Assembly: GCF_958298935.1 (NCBI RefSeq)
Contig: NC_084927.1
Coordinates: forward strand, 21,898,001 to 21,962,000
DNA from: Phragmites australis
Lineage: Eukaryota; Streptophyta; Magnoliopsida; Poales; Poaceae
Direction of reading: 5' to 3'
Length of the DNA: 64,000 nucleotides
Below are positions 34,385-45,974 of the stretch, one piece after another; the first letter of the stretch is position 1; every line of letters starts with the position of its first letter. The position numbers and the translations under genes are program-made. The notes under the pieces are model-generated. The model was not told the origin of the DNA. It did not search any database and was given only the letters and a program-made list of their open reading frames with translations.

Positions 34385-34868
34385 ATTCTATAAAATAAAG
34401 AAGTTATGATAAATTTGTACTATCTTTATCATATATCTTATATGATCAAATAATTTATAGGTAAAGTTATTTTTCATCTTCTATAATATGAAAAGTCACA
34501 ATTAATTAGCCAATTAACCATCAACAAACTCCTCACGCGTCCTTGTTGAATGTCTTGATTGCAGTGCGATGTCTTTCCTTCTATCACTCTATTTTAAAAA
34601 CATAAATCAAGACAAATGATCACCACATAATAAATCTATATTCCTATAAATAAATGAGTTATGGTAAATCTGAACGATTTCCATTATACATCTTACACGA
34701 TCACAATTAGTTCCCATCTTATATAATATAGAAAATCACAATCAATTAGCAAATTAACAATCAACATACTCCCTATGTATCATCTTTGATTGCCTCGATT
34801 GCAGCATGCTCTCATTCCTTATATCACTCTATTTTAAAAACTTAAATCAAGATAAATAATCATCACAT
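34385..34868 (+). repeat. Tandem dimer of an about 240-bp repeat (possible right long TIR)
   Basis: Two copies, about 34385-34628 and 34640-34868. They share GAGTTATGGTAAAT/GAAGTTATGATAAAT, CACAATCAATTAGC, TCACTCTATTTTAAAAAC and AAATCAAGA. Both match the reverse complement of 12973-13247. Confidence 0.75.
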
Positions 34869-35166
34869 AATGAAGACCAAAACCAATCAATGGTGTGTTC
34901 TTTTCTTCCTTTCTTCTAAAACTATGATAAGATCTCCAATGATTATACTATCTTTTCTTCTCTTAGTCTATTTTCAAAATCCGGCTACAACTTCTGGTCC
35001 TTACTATAGCTTATATGGATCGACATGCAACCTAACCTCCAGTCATGCGCCGGTCCTCCGTAGATGTGCGTCGACTACCTCCGCTCATCTGTTCGCACCC
35101 ACCTCATCAATGCCAGCCAACTCCATTGATCATGATGACTATCTTCTCAATACTATACATCTCCGC
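34869..35166. other. Unassigned spacer
   Basis: A weak ORF of 117 codons begins at 34870 (plus) but matches nothing I recognise and has no gene-like codon use. No gene is called. Confidence 0.3.
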
Positions 35167-35174
35167 GTCGCATG

Positions 35175-36315
35175 CAGGGTTAACCTTACCGACCGAAGCT
35201 CGGTTACCGAGCTCCGGCGGTAACCAAAAATTCGCGGTTACCGCGGTAACCGATCAAAAATTCAAAAAAAATCGAACAAAATTCATTTAGCAAAATTTGA
35301 AATTTAAAAAAAATCGCGATTTGGACCGGTTACCGAGCGGTTTTTGCGATTTATCGAGCGGTTTTCTCAAATTTTCCGCATTGTCGGTAACCGCTCGGTT
35401 TTCTCGATTTATCGAGCGATTTTCTCGATTTTCAATGAAATTCAACAAAAAAACCCAAAAATTATTTCAATCTTGTAAAATCAATAACTAATTCATTTGA
35501 GCTTAAAATCAAGTGAAACATATTTTTTTGTTTACTTGTGACATGATCTACATGATAAAAGTATTTATACTCATAAAAAAGTTTAAAATTTTCTATGAGA
35601 AATTGTATTTGTTAAACCAAGTTAAATGCATAGTTTACTCTTTGCTAATCCAAAAATCATAAAACTAATTTTGTTAGTCTTCTTACATGATCCTATGTCT
35701 TTTAAAAATACATGAACTCATGAATTAGTTATTGTAACATGCATGATTGTGTAAATGTGTTGCGACTAGATTAATTCATAACCGACCTATCACACCTCAA
35801 AAATTAGTGAAACCACTTTCATTAGCTTATTTATACTATGATTTACGTAGGAAAAATAATAGTAGACATGAAAAAGTTAATTACAGTGCTATTTCTTAAC
35901 ATATTCACTTTATGCTTGTGAACTTTGTAAAAATCATAGAGAAATTAATAAAACTCTAAATAAAGTGAAATCAATTTTAAAGGTTCTCTTAAAATACGTT
36001 TTACACAAGAAAAATATGTGTTTGCATGTTACATTTTTCCTTAACATGAGTTAATAACTGAGCCGCACGCTTCAATTTTTTTCATTTTTTCAAACTTCCT
36101 CCCTGTAGAATATGATGCAAACGATATTATTTTTGAAAAAAAAATTCACAGAAGGTCTTAGAATTGTGTCTAGTTTTTTTAAGATTTTGTTTTTGATTTT
36201 TTTTCGAATTTTTTGAATTCAAATTCGGTTACCGTTCAGTTTCTGAAACCGAACCGGACCGAGAAGGTCGGTAACCGCGATTTTTGGGCGGTTACTATCG
36301 CATTTGTGAACCGTG
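35175..36315. mobile_element. hAT-like non-autonomous element, GGTTACCG-rich ends
   Basis: 1141 bp. Terminal CAGGGTTAAC (35175) pairs with GTGAACCGTG (36306-36315) as 8-of-10 inverted ends. Flanking 8-mers GTCGCATG (35167-35174) and GTTGCACG (36316-36323) differ only by two C/T transitions. CAGGG-type ends and an 8-bp duplication fit the hAT superfamily. Subterminal regions are dense in GGTTACCG and its complement CGGTAACC; the middle is AT-rich and non-coding. A second, partial copy lies at about 48400-48820. Confidence 0.7.
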
Positions 36316-36323
36316 GTTGCACG

Positions 36324-37237
36324 ACTACTTAATTCAATCATTCTGTATATAAATTCTTCTTTTGTTATGTTATATCATTTAACTTATTCAGATTACTATA
36401 TATTGAATTGTTTTAGGTGTCAAACACGTCATGCAGTTACTAAGTAGAACGAAAGTCTTTAGAACCATTTTCTCCGTATTAACGAACTGTGATATCAGAA
36501 ACGCGCAAGCTTCGCGAGTCCAAAATGGCCGGAGCAGGGTGACGGCACCACGCGCTGGACCGAAATGGCCTACGTTCACCCGGATCTTTCCTCTCCTGTC
36601 ACCAAAGAAAGTTGCTCGCTATGAAGAAGAAAGTTGAGCCGCCCGTTCCATCCGGCATCGGCGCGTCCTTCGTCTCCCAACCACCACGGATGGATCACCT
36701 TCCAGGTACAGCGAAACGCAGAACCTGATTCTGACCAACGAGTCCAAGAAAGATCTGGTTCCAGGATTGGACACTGCAGGCGCTGTCTTCTTCAGCTTGA
36801 CTACAAGTAGACTGGAATGCAAACGAAACGTCAAGACCTGACGACGGGTTTAATTGGTCTACGTAAGCGAATGGTGCAAGGATGACAGGGACACAAAGGC
36901 GCCGTCTTGAATACTGACATCAGCCACATCAGCTGCTAATCACTGGTTACCTCGGATAGAGGTAAAAAATGGCTTCCTTAAAACAATCATCTAGGAAAAA
37001 ATTATGGAAAGTTAAAAGCAAAATAAAATCTTGTGGTCAGAAGTGTTGGGGGTTTTGGACAGACCATCTCTTCTTCAGAAGTTCAGAATCTAACCAATGG
37101 TACAAAAAAGTCTTTCTTCCGACCTCTTCCACTACTTCCCTAGGATCTCTGAAAAAAACTTCAGCTTATCGCCGAATCAAACTTGAGACTCCTACCGTCA
37201 CTCTCTACCAAGACATTGATTCCTTTGCTTTTGCAGC
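36324..37237. other. Spacer 3' of the WD40 gene
   Basis: The part nearest 37237 is probably the 3' UTR of the minus-strand WD40 gene. A GC-richer block spans about 36500-36900. Short frames on both strands show no recognisable product. Confidence 0.4.
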
Positions 37238-39986
37238 TCACAATCTCACAGGCAAGCCGTAGTTGGGAAAAGACCGGATTACTCCGTCGCCACTAGCGGT
37301 CACGATGACCGTGTTCCACGCGGCAGATACCATGGAGAGGCAATCACCTAATTGCGGGCCATTTTCAGGCTTTGTAGAAGGGAGTTTCTCCTCAGGCCAT
37401 GTCGCTGACCCCCTCGTACCGTCAGCTAAAGACCACCGCCCAGGGGAGAGGCATTCCCCGTGGCGGCGCAACGTGGGCACAACAACAGGTTTCTCCGTCA
37501 AGCAGGAAGGCTTGATGTGCCTGTCTTGATGCACTCCCGGCCATGGTACTGCGGTGGTCACGTCCTTGGAGTAGAACAGCTCACAAGAGTGAGCTGACTT
37601 AGCCTCTCCTGAATTGGCAAAGTTCCAAATGTAGACATTGGAATCCTTGCCGACAGATATAAGATATCTACCATCCGAGGTTAAAGACGGCGCCGATAGA
37701 GCCTTTGACTTCCAAGGCCCTGCATCGGATAAAGAAAAAAAAATCAGTAACTGAAATCATGAATTGTAACAAGGTTGAAAGATGATGAGTTTCTAAGCCA
37801 ATCTACCTCGAAACTTTTGGATGGTATCACCATCGGTGACTCGGATTTTGGAATCTGTTGATGTGATTATAATCCTATTGGAATCACTTGTACATAACTA
37901 CAAAGCGGAGCTAAAAAAATTAGTGATTTGATCTAATAATTGCACAAAAAAGGGGGACTATAAGTGCTTCCTTGAGTCAGTAGTAGAGAAATCATAAATG
38001 AACCAAGGGTTTACCTTCAGACTGTTGACCCGACTGGCAGCTGACTTTTTCTTCCCTTGCACAAACAACTCTTTGTCTAGTTGGATGTTTTCGCCTAAAA
38101 AGGAAAAGTGAGCTGCTTAGCTGGGAGTATTGAATTACTGATACACTGCTGCTTGTTCATCAAAACGGTTCACTATTAGAGACATGAGACATGAAACATT
38201 AAACATAACTGAAACCGCATAAAAAAAAAAGGACCTCCATGTACCTGATTGGCCATAGAAGCGGCATGCTCCTGCAATCGTGCCAACAATGAAACCCTGA
38301 TTTGCAGAAGCATGAATTAACATCCAGTGATGAAAAATTGGAAATAATACGCAATGGGATTTTATCAGATTCAAACCTTTCCATCTGGTTGGTAACTCAA
38401 AGCAGTTATGATATTCCGTGTATCCACCCAGTCAGTTACTCTCTTGTCCAAAACATCCCAAATGCGGACTTTACCATCTAATGAGCCACTGATGAAGTAT
38501 CTCTCATCAATAGGGTTGAATTGAACGCACGTCACTGTTGGTAATTACAAAGGAATGGAGAAGAGAGTCAGGCTCTTATCCAGGAAAAATATTTAAACTG
38601 TCATGCTTTAAAGCATGGAGATCATCAAAAACTCTTTTTCATCACCACAATAAGGTTGGTACATGAAAGGCACGAACACTGAGCAACAATTGTAATTATG
38701 TTGTCAAAGCACATAATAGTTTACTGATGGCAATCTGCTTACCATAGTCTTTGTGCTTGAAAACTGCAAGACAACCATCACAGCCAGCCTTCCATAAGCG
38801 CACAGTCTTATCTTTAGACGAAGTCAAGAGACACTGCAGTCAGACCAAGTCAAAGTAGGTAAGCAATATACATAAAAATGCTAGTATATGTTTATGACGC
38901 ATGAAAATAGGTTAACATAAAACTTACATCTGATTTTGACCATGCCATATCGAGGATATCACTTGTATGACCATGGAATTCATGTAATGGAGTCTCTGAA
39001 ATACGAAAAACCTTCTTGGGTATAACTGCGAGGGCATGGTTCTGCCCCTTTGCTAGTTTTGTCCTACGGACTTCAATTTTCTCCACACATTCATGGGGAT
39101 CTTCCCCCCTATACAACTTAGGGGATGTTTCTACTTCTGTAATTTGCCATATTCGTACAACACAATCCTCACCACCGCTTGCTAGATACCAGCCAGATGG
39201 GCTGAATTTCATGGCCCTAATTGAACCCTTGTGACCTCTGATTTCTTGATCCATGTAGACAGCAGAGAATTCGACAACATTTTTCTTGCGATGTAGAACT
39301 CTTGTTCTGGATGGTATACCTGTTGTGCAGTTTTCCACATGGACATCATACTTGCAAATTCCACCAAAACTTCTCTTTGTCATGAATTTCTTCCACAAGC
39401 TTTTGATATCCTTTTTTTTAGCACCTTTTGCTTCTCTTGTAGGACTGTTACCACACCCCTTCCGCAATAATTTTGAAACAGATCGAGAGAGGCCAAGCAA
39501 GCTCTCAAACTCTAGAAGAGATATCACCTTATCTGATCCAACCTCCTTAAGCATGTCAGTCAGACTGCTATGCGCACCATTGTGAACTATATATCTTTTT
39601 CCACTATCCAGATCCCTTATACAACAGGAACCATCAAATACCGATTCATTGTCACAAACTGATAATGAATCCAAGGAAGAAATGCCACTGACAGTTCTCT
39701 CCTCCATGTCGGTGAAAGACTCAGCAGTTGTGATTTCTCCATCGCATTGAAAAGAATCCATTCTAGTAGCAAAAAATTCATTGAGTCCCATTCCTTTCAG
39801 GAACCTTTGTCGCCTTTCTTGAACACTGATTGGCTTGTTTGCCCAAATTTCATACTCAAACTTCATTGTCACTGAAATTTCATCACTCGTGCTGCAATCC
39901 TCTGATGATGAAGTGTCCCTTGCAGATCGAATATCTTCAAATGCGTCGAAGAAAATATCATCCTTGTCTGATTCAGATCTTGCCAT
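37238..39986 (-). CDS. WD40 repeat protein, plant WDR44-like family
   Basis: Seven coding exons on the minus strand: 39986-38928, 38833-38743, 38534-38377, 38296-38245, 38094-38015, 37897-37807, 37719-37238. All introns have GT and AG ends and phases agree, giving 2013 bases, 670 residues plus stop. The N-terminal 245 residues are acidic and serine-rich, with [14 protein letters not shown] near 55-68. WD units begin near residues 247 ([30 protein letters not shown]) and 338 ([12 protein letters not shown] ... [10 protein letters not shown]), with further units [42 protein letters not shown] and [20 protein letters not shown]. The family folds as a beta-propeller scaffold; animal WDR44 binds Rab11, but the plant members' role is not settled. 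No lesion is seen, and the gene is probably expressed. Confidence 0.92.
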
Positions 39987-40081
39987 GTTCTATTAAATTG
40001 ATCTGCTGCTAAACAACACAATATACACAGAAGGACTCTAACCCCCTGTGAAGACTCAAGATCCAGTTATCAAAATGTAAT
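39987..40081 (-). other. 5' UTR part of the WD40 gene's second exon
   Basis: On the minus strand TTGATTGCAG at 40091-40082 looks like a splice acceptor, leaving 95 non-coding bases before the ATG at 39986. This implies an intron in the 5' UTR and a separate first exon further up, perhaps near 42.15-42.36 kb. Confidence 0.45.
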
Positions 40082-40091
40082 CTGCAATCAA

Positions 40092-42100
40092 CAAAGCAAA
40101 TAAGAGGCTAGAGTAAAAAAAGTGTTAACATGAGAAAAAAGACTGAAGCAGCACAAAGAAAATGATTTTTCATTAATAAGACAGGGGCAAGTGGTGGACG
40201 ACATGTCAAGTGAATATTCCTAAACTTCGGCAATACTATTCACACACACCAAAAGAAGATTGTGCTTACATGCAGCTATTTAGGAAAAAACTGGCTAAAG
40301 CAGGAGGTAACTAGTATGTACCGGGGATGGTACAACCAATCAATCATAACAGTATGTACAAAGCCTGAAGATTCAGAATCAAAACGGCACTACGGAAAAC
40401 AAAGTAGTTTAATCCTCTGGAGTGCAATGCTGCAGTCAACCAACTTATATACTACCTCTATATGTCACTTCAGTTTACACTACGAAAATCACTGAACAAG
40501 GAGAATGTTCGACAAGATGCTCCAAAGGAGCAGCATAGAACAAGATCTTCAAAACGAACTAAAGAATCCTCGTGGAGCATTGCAAACTACCACCACCATC
40601 AAGCAATTACTAGTAGTCACCAGGTCCACAACTATCACAGGTTGTCAAGAAGCCAAACAAGCACAACATCAGGCTAACAACCACTAAACTAATCTGGCCT
40701 TGGTTAATCACCACCCCCCTCCTGCACTCCTTCCTGCTCACAGTGCTCACCAACAAGGCAACAACTCACCAACAATAAGCTCCGCATCGGGAATCCCACC
40801 TGGCGGACGAAGCAATAACACAACAACCCACACGGGCGGCCGGACGGAGCCCGCAGATCCCAATGAACTGGCAGAGCAACAGCGAAAAACAGCTAGCGCA
40901 GAAAGGCTAGCAATAAAGAGGCAAAAGTAAAAGGATTCCTTCCACTAGGGCGGCGCTCGTAGTAAAAACAGTCTCTGCGTGCGTTGCAGCGTACTAGCGT
41001 ACTACGGCTGCGGCCGGGAGCACGGGCCTGTTAGGGCCAGCGACGTGCCCTGCCGGCGGGTGCCGCCTATATTGTGTCTGCCTCTACGCCGACGGGGCCT
41101 CAGGCATAGGCGTTCAGAGAAACTGCCCCAGTAAGTAAAAAAGAAAAAAAAATCTCTTTTTCTTTTGGTCAGATTCTTGTACTAGAAAAAAGAGAAGGTT
41201 TTGGTTTTGTTTGCTCTTAGACCATACCCAAGGGAATCCCTTCATAGGCAGATTCTCGTCGTGAAGGGATTCCCGTTCCCTTCAGCGCTCCCAACGATTT
41301 CCTTTTACGGTTCCCTTCACGGTTCCCTTCACGACGGGAATCTTAGGGTCATTCCCTTCAGAACGAGATTTTCTCTCCGTTCCCTTCGCGATTCCCCTCG
41401 AAGGAAAGCTGTTGTAGATGAGAGGAAATAAAGAGAATGAGAACAGGGAAGGGAATCAGAAAGGGAACGAAATGAAGGGAATATGGTTGGGGATAGTCTT
41501 ATGCAGAAACGCAGAGTGAAAGAACAACAGAAAGAGAAGAAAAAAAACCCTTCCTCAAGTTCTTTTTCTGAAAGTGAACGTATGAATTCGCATTTGCCTT
41601 GAACTAAATCCAAAGGCTAGACTTAATGCAAAATGAGAACAAAAAAATCGAACCGTTTGGTTGCGAGGTGTTCTCGGCCATCGCGCCATTAAATTCCCCA
41701 TCCGGTCGAAGAACTGGTGCAAAATGTAAATGCTACGAGAAAGAGTAACGCTCCTCTGTTTTCAAACGACAAAATTTGAGAAAGAAACGTGCGGAAATTT
41801 GGGCGATGGGTCAAAAATCTTGCACCATTTCCGGGCTAACCTTGCATGACATAAGCGTCTTAAAACCCAAACTTTTCAACAAACAGAGCTAAACATGCCA
41901 AAAATATCCCCACTACCCATTCAGATGCGAATAATCTGAACGATACTCTTTCAGCACAGTTGGAACTGCTGCAATCACGCGCACAAATCAATCCAGGAGG
42001 AAGAACAGGTAGAGAAAGCAAATCACTGTGCCATTTCTGATTCCTCCACTAAGCACGTGAGATCAAGCAAGCGCCTAAACGGGGCAAAAGACAGCGGGAT
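40092..42100. other. Probable 5' UTR intron / upstream region of the WD40 gene
   Basis: No coding sequence is recognised. A GC-rich block at about 40960-41110 and the MITE at 41220-41498 are the only distinct pieces. If the first exon is at 42.2 kb, all of this is one long 5' UTR intron. Confidence 0.35.
41220..41498. mobile_element. PIF/Harbinger-type MITE (Tourist-like)
   Basis: 279 bp with ends GACCATACCCAA and TTGGGGATAGTC, inverted with 10 of 12 matches, flanked by TTA on both sides (41217-41219, 41499-41501). TTA duplications fit PIF/Harbinger. The inside contains repeats of GTTCCCTTCACG. Confidence 0.8.
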
Positions 42101-42400
42101 TGAGAAACACACATCACCTTCCGCGCGAGTCCTCACGACGCGAGAGCCCTCACGGGTCCTCCTCCTCCCGCCGCCGCCGCCGCCTCTCGCCTCCGACCGC
42201 TCCGCGCCATCCCGAGCACGAGCGTGTGCGACAGGATCGGGATGGGCTGCGAGTCCCCCCCCCCCCCCTCGGTGGAGGGTACTTGGCAGGGTGCGAGCTT
42301 GGGATTGGGCCTCTTGGAGGCTTCCTCCCCTCGCCTAGTTCTTTCCGGTTCTGCTTCGTTTCCAAGGCGTTTGTTTCGTTCTAATCGAACCCTTTTATGC
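42100..42400 (-). promoter_or_regulatory. CpG-rich candidate promoter and first non-coding exon of the WD40 gene
   Basis: GC-rich block with CCG runs and a C-run (about 42257-42269). On the minus strand GCATAAAAGG (42400-42391) could be a TATA box, and GGACCCGTGAGGG near 42150 offers a splice donor. This is inference from composition and position relative to the acceptor at 40082. Confidence 0.35.
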
Positions 42401-43189
42401 TGGCGAATCTATACACTTTATGCTGGCTAATCCGGACGCTAGAGGTCTAGATAGAGCGGGGGCGGGGCCGCTCGGTCTCGTCTAACGTAACATTAGAGTA
42501 TAGTCTGATATCTAGATTTAGATTTAGATGTGAGGGGTTAGTGACGGTATGTATCTGACGATAATGTTGAGGAGCCGGTTCTCATGTCCCTAACCTCGTT
42601 CTGTCCCGATTTGAGATTGGGAGATTTTTTTTTTCTCCGTTCCGTTTTCTGAAGTTCCAATTTTGATCTGACTCTTCGTGTCCCACTCCGATTAAAGTTA
42701 TTAAAAATTCTAAATCAAATTTAATTATAAATAATAGTATAACAACATACAAATCAATAAAAAGACACATATATAATTTAGAAAAACTAACATAACATAA
42801 CAATATATATATATACACGTTAATTTGTTAAAAATTTCGTTACAAAATGATAATAAAATTTTTAATAAACTCGCTAGGGCGATATAACATATACTTCGAG
42901 ACAGGACGGATTTTGACCCACCTCCGCCCCGACCCTGATAAGTGCCCCGTCTCATCTTGCCCTGCCTTAATTGGTGCCTCGTCCCGTCTTGTTCCAATCT
43001 AGGTGAGGCAGATAGAGACCCAGTAGGTCGGATGGAGACTTAGATCTCTACTCTACACGGTTGTGAACTCGATGGCTGTGTCTCGCGTCCCTTTTTGGGG
43101 TTCGAACCCAAGTTGAGCTGGACCGATCTTTGGATTAATAATTTTTTTATATAGATAAACAAAATTGATGGACCAACCCGTACACTAAG
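42401..43189. other. Intergenic spacer
   Basis: AT-rich in the middle (42690-42860) with no recognised gene. Motifs around 42590-42660 and 42895-43010 look like a degraded transposon but could not be bounded. Confidence 0.3.
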
Positions 43190-43604
43190 TATGTGTTTGG
43201 TTTTCCGAATTAGATTTTGTAATGTGGCATTGTATGAGTAGATTGAGTAGAGTCATATTTGTTGAAAAAAGTATTATATTGGTTGTATCTGTCTGAACGA
43301 GTTGAGCTGAATTTCTATTTGATTGATTGAATTTAAGATCGTATGAACGGATACGAGAGTTAGATTGTGATTAGTTACTCACACATATATAATTTTATGA
43401 TATTAACAAGTTAACCTGTCTATGTGAATGGATGTAAAATCTGCATCCGTCAGGTTAAATTTCACTCGAGTTAAAATGATACCATATATTTACATCCGCT
43501 AAACTAGACTGTAACAGTAAATGCATATAATCAAATAGATTTTTTTTCTCCATTCAACGCATTCACTGAACCAGAATAGAGATATCCGAGAACCAAACAG
43601 AGGC
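43190..43604. mobile_element. Candidate MITE with TGTTTGGTT-type inverted ends
   Basis: The left end, TGTGTTTGGTTTTCCGA, and the right end, TCCGAGAACCAAACAGA, are inverted copies with a few changes, about 415 bp apart. The interior is AT-rich and non-coding. No target duplication was identified. Confidence 0.5.
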
Positions 43605-43859
43605 CTGTCAACCAGTGGATACAGTAATGGGGCACATTTTTAGACCTTCCGATCACGGAACAAGATCCACTCTGGATTGTTCTTCCTACTGGTTGCTTGC
43701 GTTCACACCAGTGACGGAGTCGTCCGACTGCAGGCTCGCCTCCGTGCTTCGCTGCCGCCTGCCCCCGCCGCCGCACACGAGATGAATCGATGTGGGGTTG
43801 GTTGGTTGAACTAGCAGGCAGCAGCAATCAAGTGGCTTTGTTACCTCACCTAAACAAAT
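43605..43859. other. Spacer before the segmental duplication
   Basis: No gene recognised. A GC-rich stretch near 43720-43790 lacks a convincing frame. Confidence 0.3.
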
Positions 43860-45660
43860 ATAGGTTTTGTTTTTTAGCTTTAGAAGGACAGCATACGCAC
43901 GTCGCTGTTCAGATATGGTGCTCTCTGTTTAGTGTCAGAGTCAGACTGCAATGCTCATCCAGAGCAGCCGACTCTGAAAAAGATTCAGAAAACTGCAACG
44001 TGGCGAGCTCTGAATAATGTCACTACAGCAAACACAAACGAGTTGGAGGTAGGAGCTAAACGCAGTTGACCGCACGAACAAGTCGAGAGCTAGGGCCCGT
44101 GCTTTTCAGTTAGGGTTTTTAAAAAATGGTCTGTGCTTTTCAGCTAGGGTTTTAAAAAAAATTAGTTTATAGATTGCGAAGAGCTTTTAGACCGTGGATT
44201 CTATTTTTTTAAATAATTTAGTAAAATAGATTTTCGTAATCCGTAAAAACTATGAGAAACTAGTTTTTTTATTCCCACAATTCAATAAATGAATTGTAAA
44301 AATATAGCAAAAAATTATCTGTTTATTTCAGCTTTAAATTGTAAAAACTAAAAACAACTACCTAAAACCAAAACAAACATATCCTTACACAGTTTACGGA
44401 ATGACTAAGCAAGCACTCAAGCTGTGATTGTGTATCAAGCACAGTGATCAGGAATATGCGCACCTAAACATTTTGCAAAAGAGCAGTTGGCCAAGCTGCG
44501 ACTTGCAACAGAAAGAGAAGCAGAGATGCAGGCAGTGGCGTTCAGGAGGCAGAGCAGCAGAGGGTACTGTCTCAGATGAAGAAGCAGAAGTAGTAGGTCC
44601 CATGTGTAGGTATTTATAAGCAGAGTAGCAAAGATTATCAACCAACAGGCGCGAATGGCAGAGGAAACCATTGCTTAAGGAAGTAAGCTTGGCTGTCAAG
44701 TCAAAGCTCTGGCCTCCTCCAATCCAAACTACGCGGGGCTAGGATAATGGCCCTCTGCTTGCCAAAGCCGCATCAGGCCATTAACAACGATCAGCCCATG
44801 TGATGGAGAGCATCCCCCACGGCCAGTGGTTAAGCCAGCAAGATCACGCAACATTTTTGACACGGATCCCTGCGATTTAACTCCAAAAAGTTTGGCCAGG
44901 CTGGTCTACGGCTCCAATAGCCCAAAGGCACGTCCGTTCTTAGCTATATCGTCGCGCGCCGCGCGTGCGCCATACAAAAACCTCGCGCGAGCGAGACGAG
45001 TGGGGGCGACGGCAACGTCCTGTCGCTCGCCGGGGCGAACGGGCGCGCGCCCCTAGTCAAGACGAGTTGGGGCGAGGGGCGAGCCGAGTGGACTCGGCGA
45101 TGGCACGCGCGTGCGGCATCGTTGGTCGTCGTTGCCAAACACGCACGGCCTCTCAGCTCGATCGGCTGGTCGAGCTTCGTGTGGGCTGAGCAGTCGCCGG
45201 CGGGTGGATCCGGGCAAGCGCTGTTTCTCTTCGAGAAAGGCCGCCCATGGTGGCAGCCACCAGACATGTGGCCACCTTTTCGGGAAAACAAATTCTATGC
45301 AGCGGCTATTTTAACTGCATGTGTGTGCGCGCTACTTGCCATTCATGTGGCGATGTAGATTATAGAACGCCAGCGGAAGTTGCAAGTGGAGCGTGTTCTG
45401 CTTCAACCCAACCCCTCCAGGTCCACGGCCACAACTGCATCGGATTCAGCAGCTCCCTGCACGCTCTGGCAGAAGAGTGTGGGGGTGCCTGCTGAACTGG
45501 TGATTACTACATTGATTAAGAAAACGGCTCGAAATGGTTGTGTCATCTTCATCCCATCCAGAAATGGCAGGTGAGATGGCCACGATCAGGATGAGAGTGG
45601 AGTGGCATTTCTCAGTCTCAGGGGGGTGCGGCAATGATGCGCGCGCTAAATCGCCCTCGA
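43860..45660 (+). repeat. Segmental tandem duplication, copy A
   Basis: Matches 45975-48140 in the same order through many blocks: CACGTCGCTG at the start; GATCAGGAATATGCGCACCT; TTATAAGCAG (44616-44625) before the CAACCAACA block; GGCCTCCTCCAA; TTAACTCC-AAAAGTTT; GCCGCGCGTGCGCCA; TTAACTGCATGTGTG; and GGCAGGTGAGATG near the end. Short frames occur on both strands, but none is conserved between copies as a protein, so a non-coding or promoter function, or decay, is more likely. Copy A has an extra AT-rich piece at about 44100-44390. Confidence 0.7.
44616..44625 (+). promoter_or_regulatory. Conserved TATA-like block in duplication copy A
   Basis: TTATAAGCAG preceded by CAGATGAAGAAGCAGAAGTA. The partner copy has TTATAAGCAG at about 46459-46468 after a similar GAAGACGCAGAAGCAG. 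Conservation amid divergent flanks suggests a core promoter. No transcript is known from this sequence alone. Confidence 0.4.
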
Positions 45661-45974
45661 TTAGTAAACTGGCGGACAGGACTCAGAAGCATACCAACTT
45701 GGTTTTTGTTTCTTGGTTTTTTTATATGTACGATAGGATTGATCCAGCCCATATATTAGAAGGTGTAATCTGGCTCGATCGGATCAGCATGTCTACGGTT
45801 AACAACTAATATGTATGTGGCTTTGTGCTGGCCGGAACTAGTTGCTTCTACTTGTACATATTAACAACTAATATGTCTATGATTACCACTATGGGTATTC
45901 GTTTATACTTCTTAATTCTTTGCTTCTTTGAGGAAGGACTAGTATAATTTTTAGTTACTGCGTTTTTGCCTTAA
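45661..45974. other. Spacer between duplication copies
   Basis: AT-rich sequence with a local repeat TTAACAACTAATATGT (45799 and 45861). No gene. Confidence 0.4.

Noticed and set aside
36969..37262. 97-codon plus-strand ORF next to the WD40 gene
   Set aside because: It overlaps the 3' end of the WD40 gene on the other strand. The sequence has no recognisable domain, and its AT-rich part fits a 3' UTR.
40700..40930. 76-codon plus-strand ORF upstream of the WD40 gene
   Set aside because: Low-complexity Pro/Thr/Asn sequence without start context or homology. The region is more likely a 5' UTR intron on the other strand.
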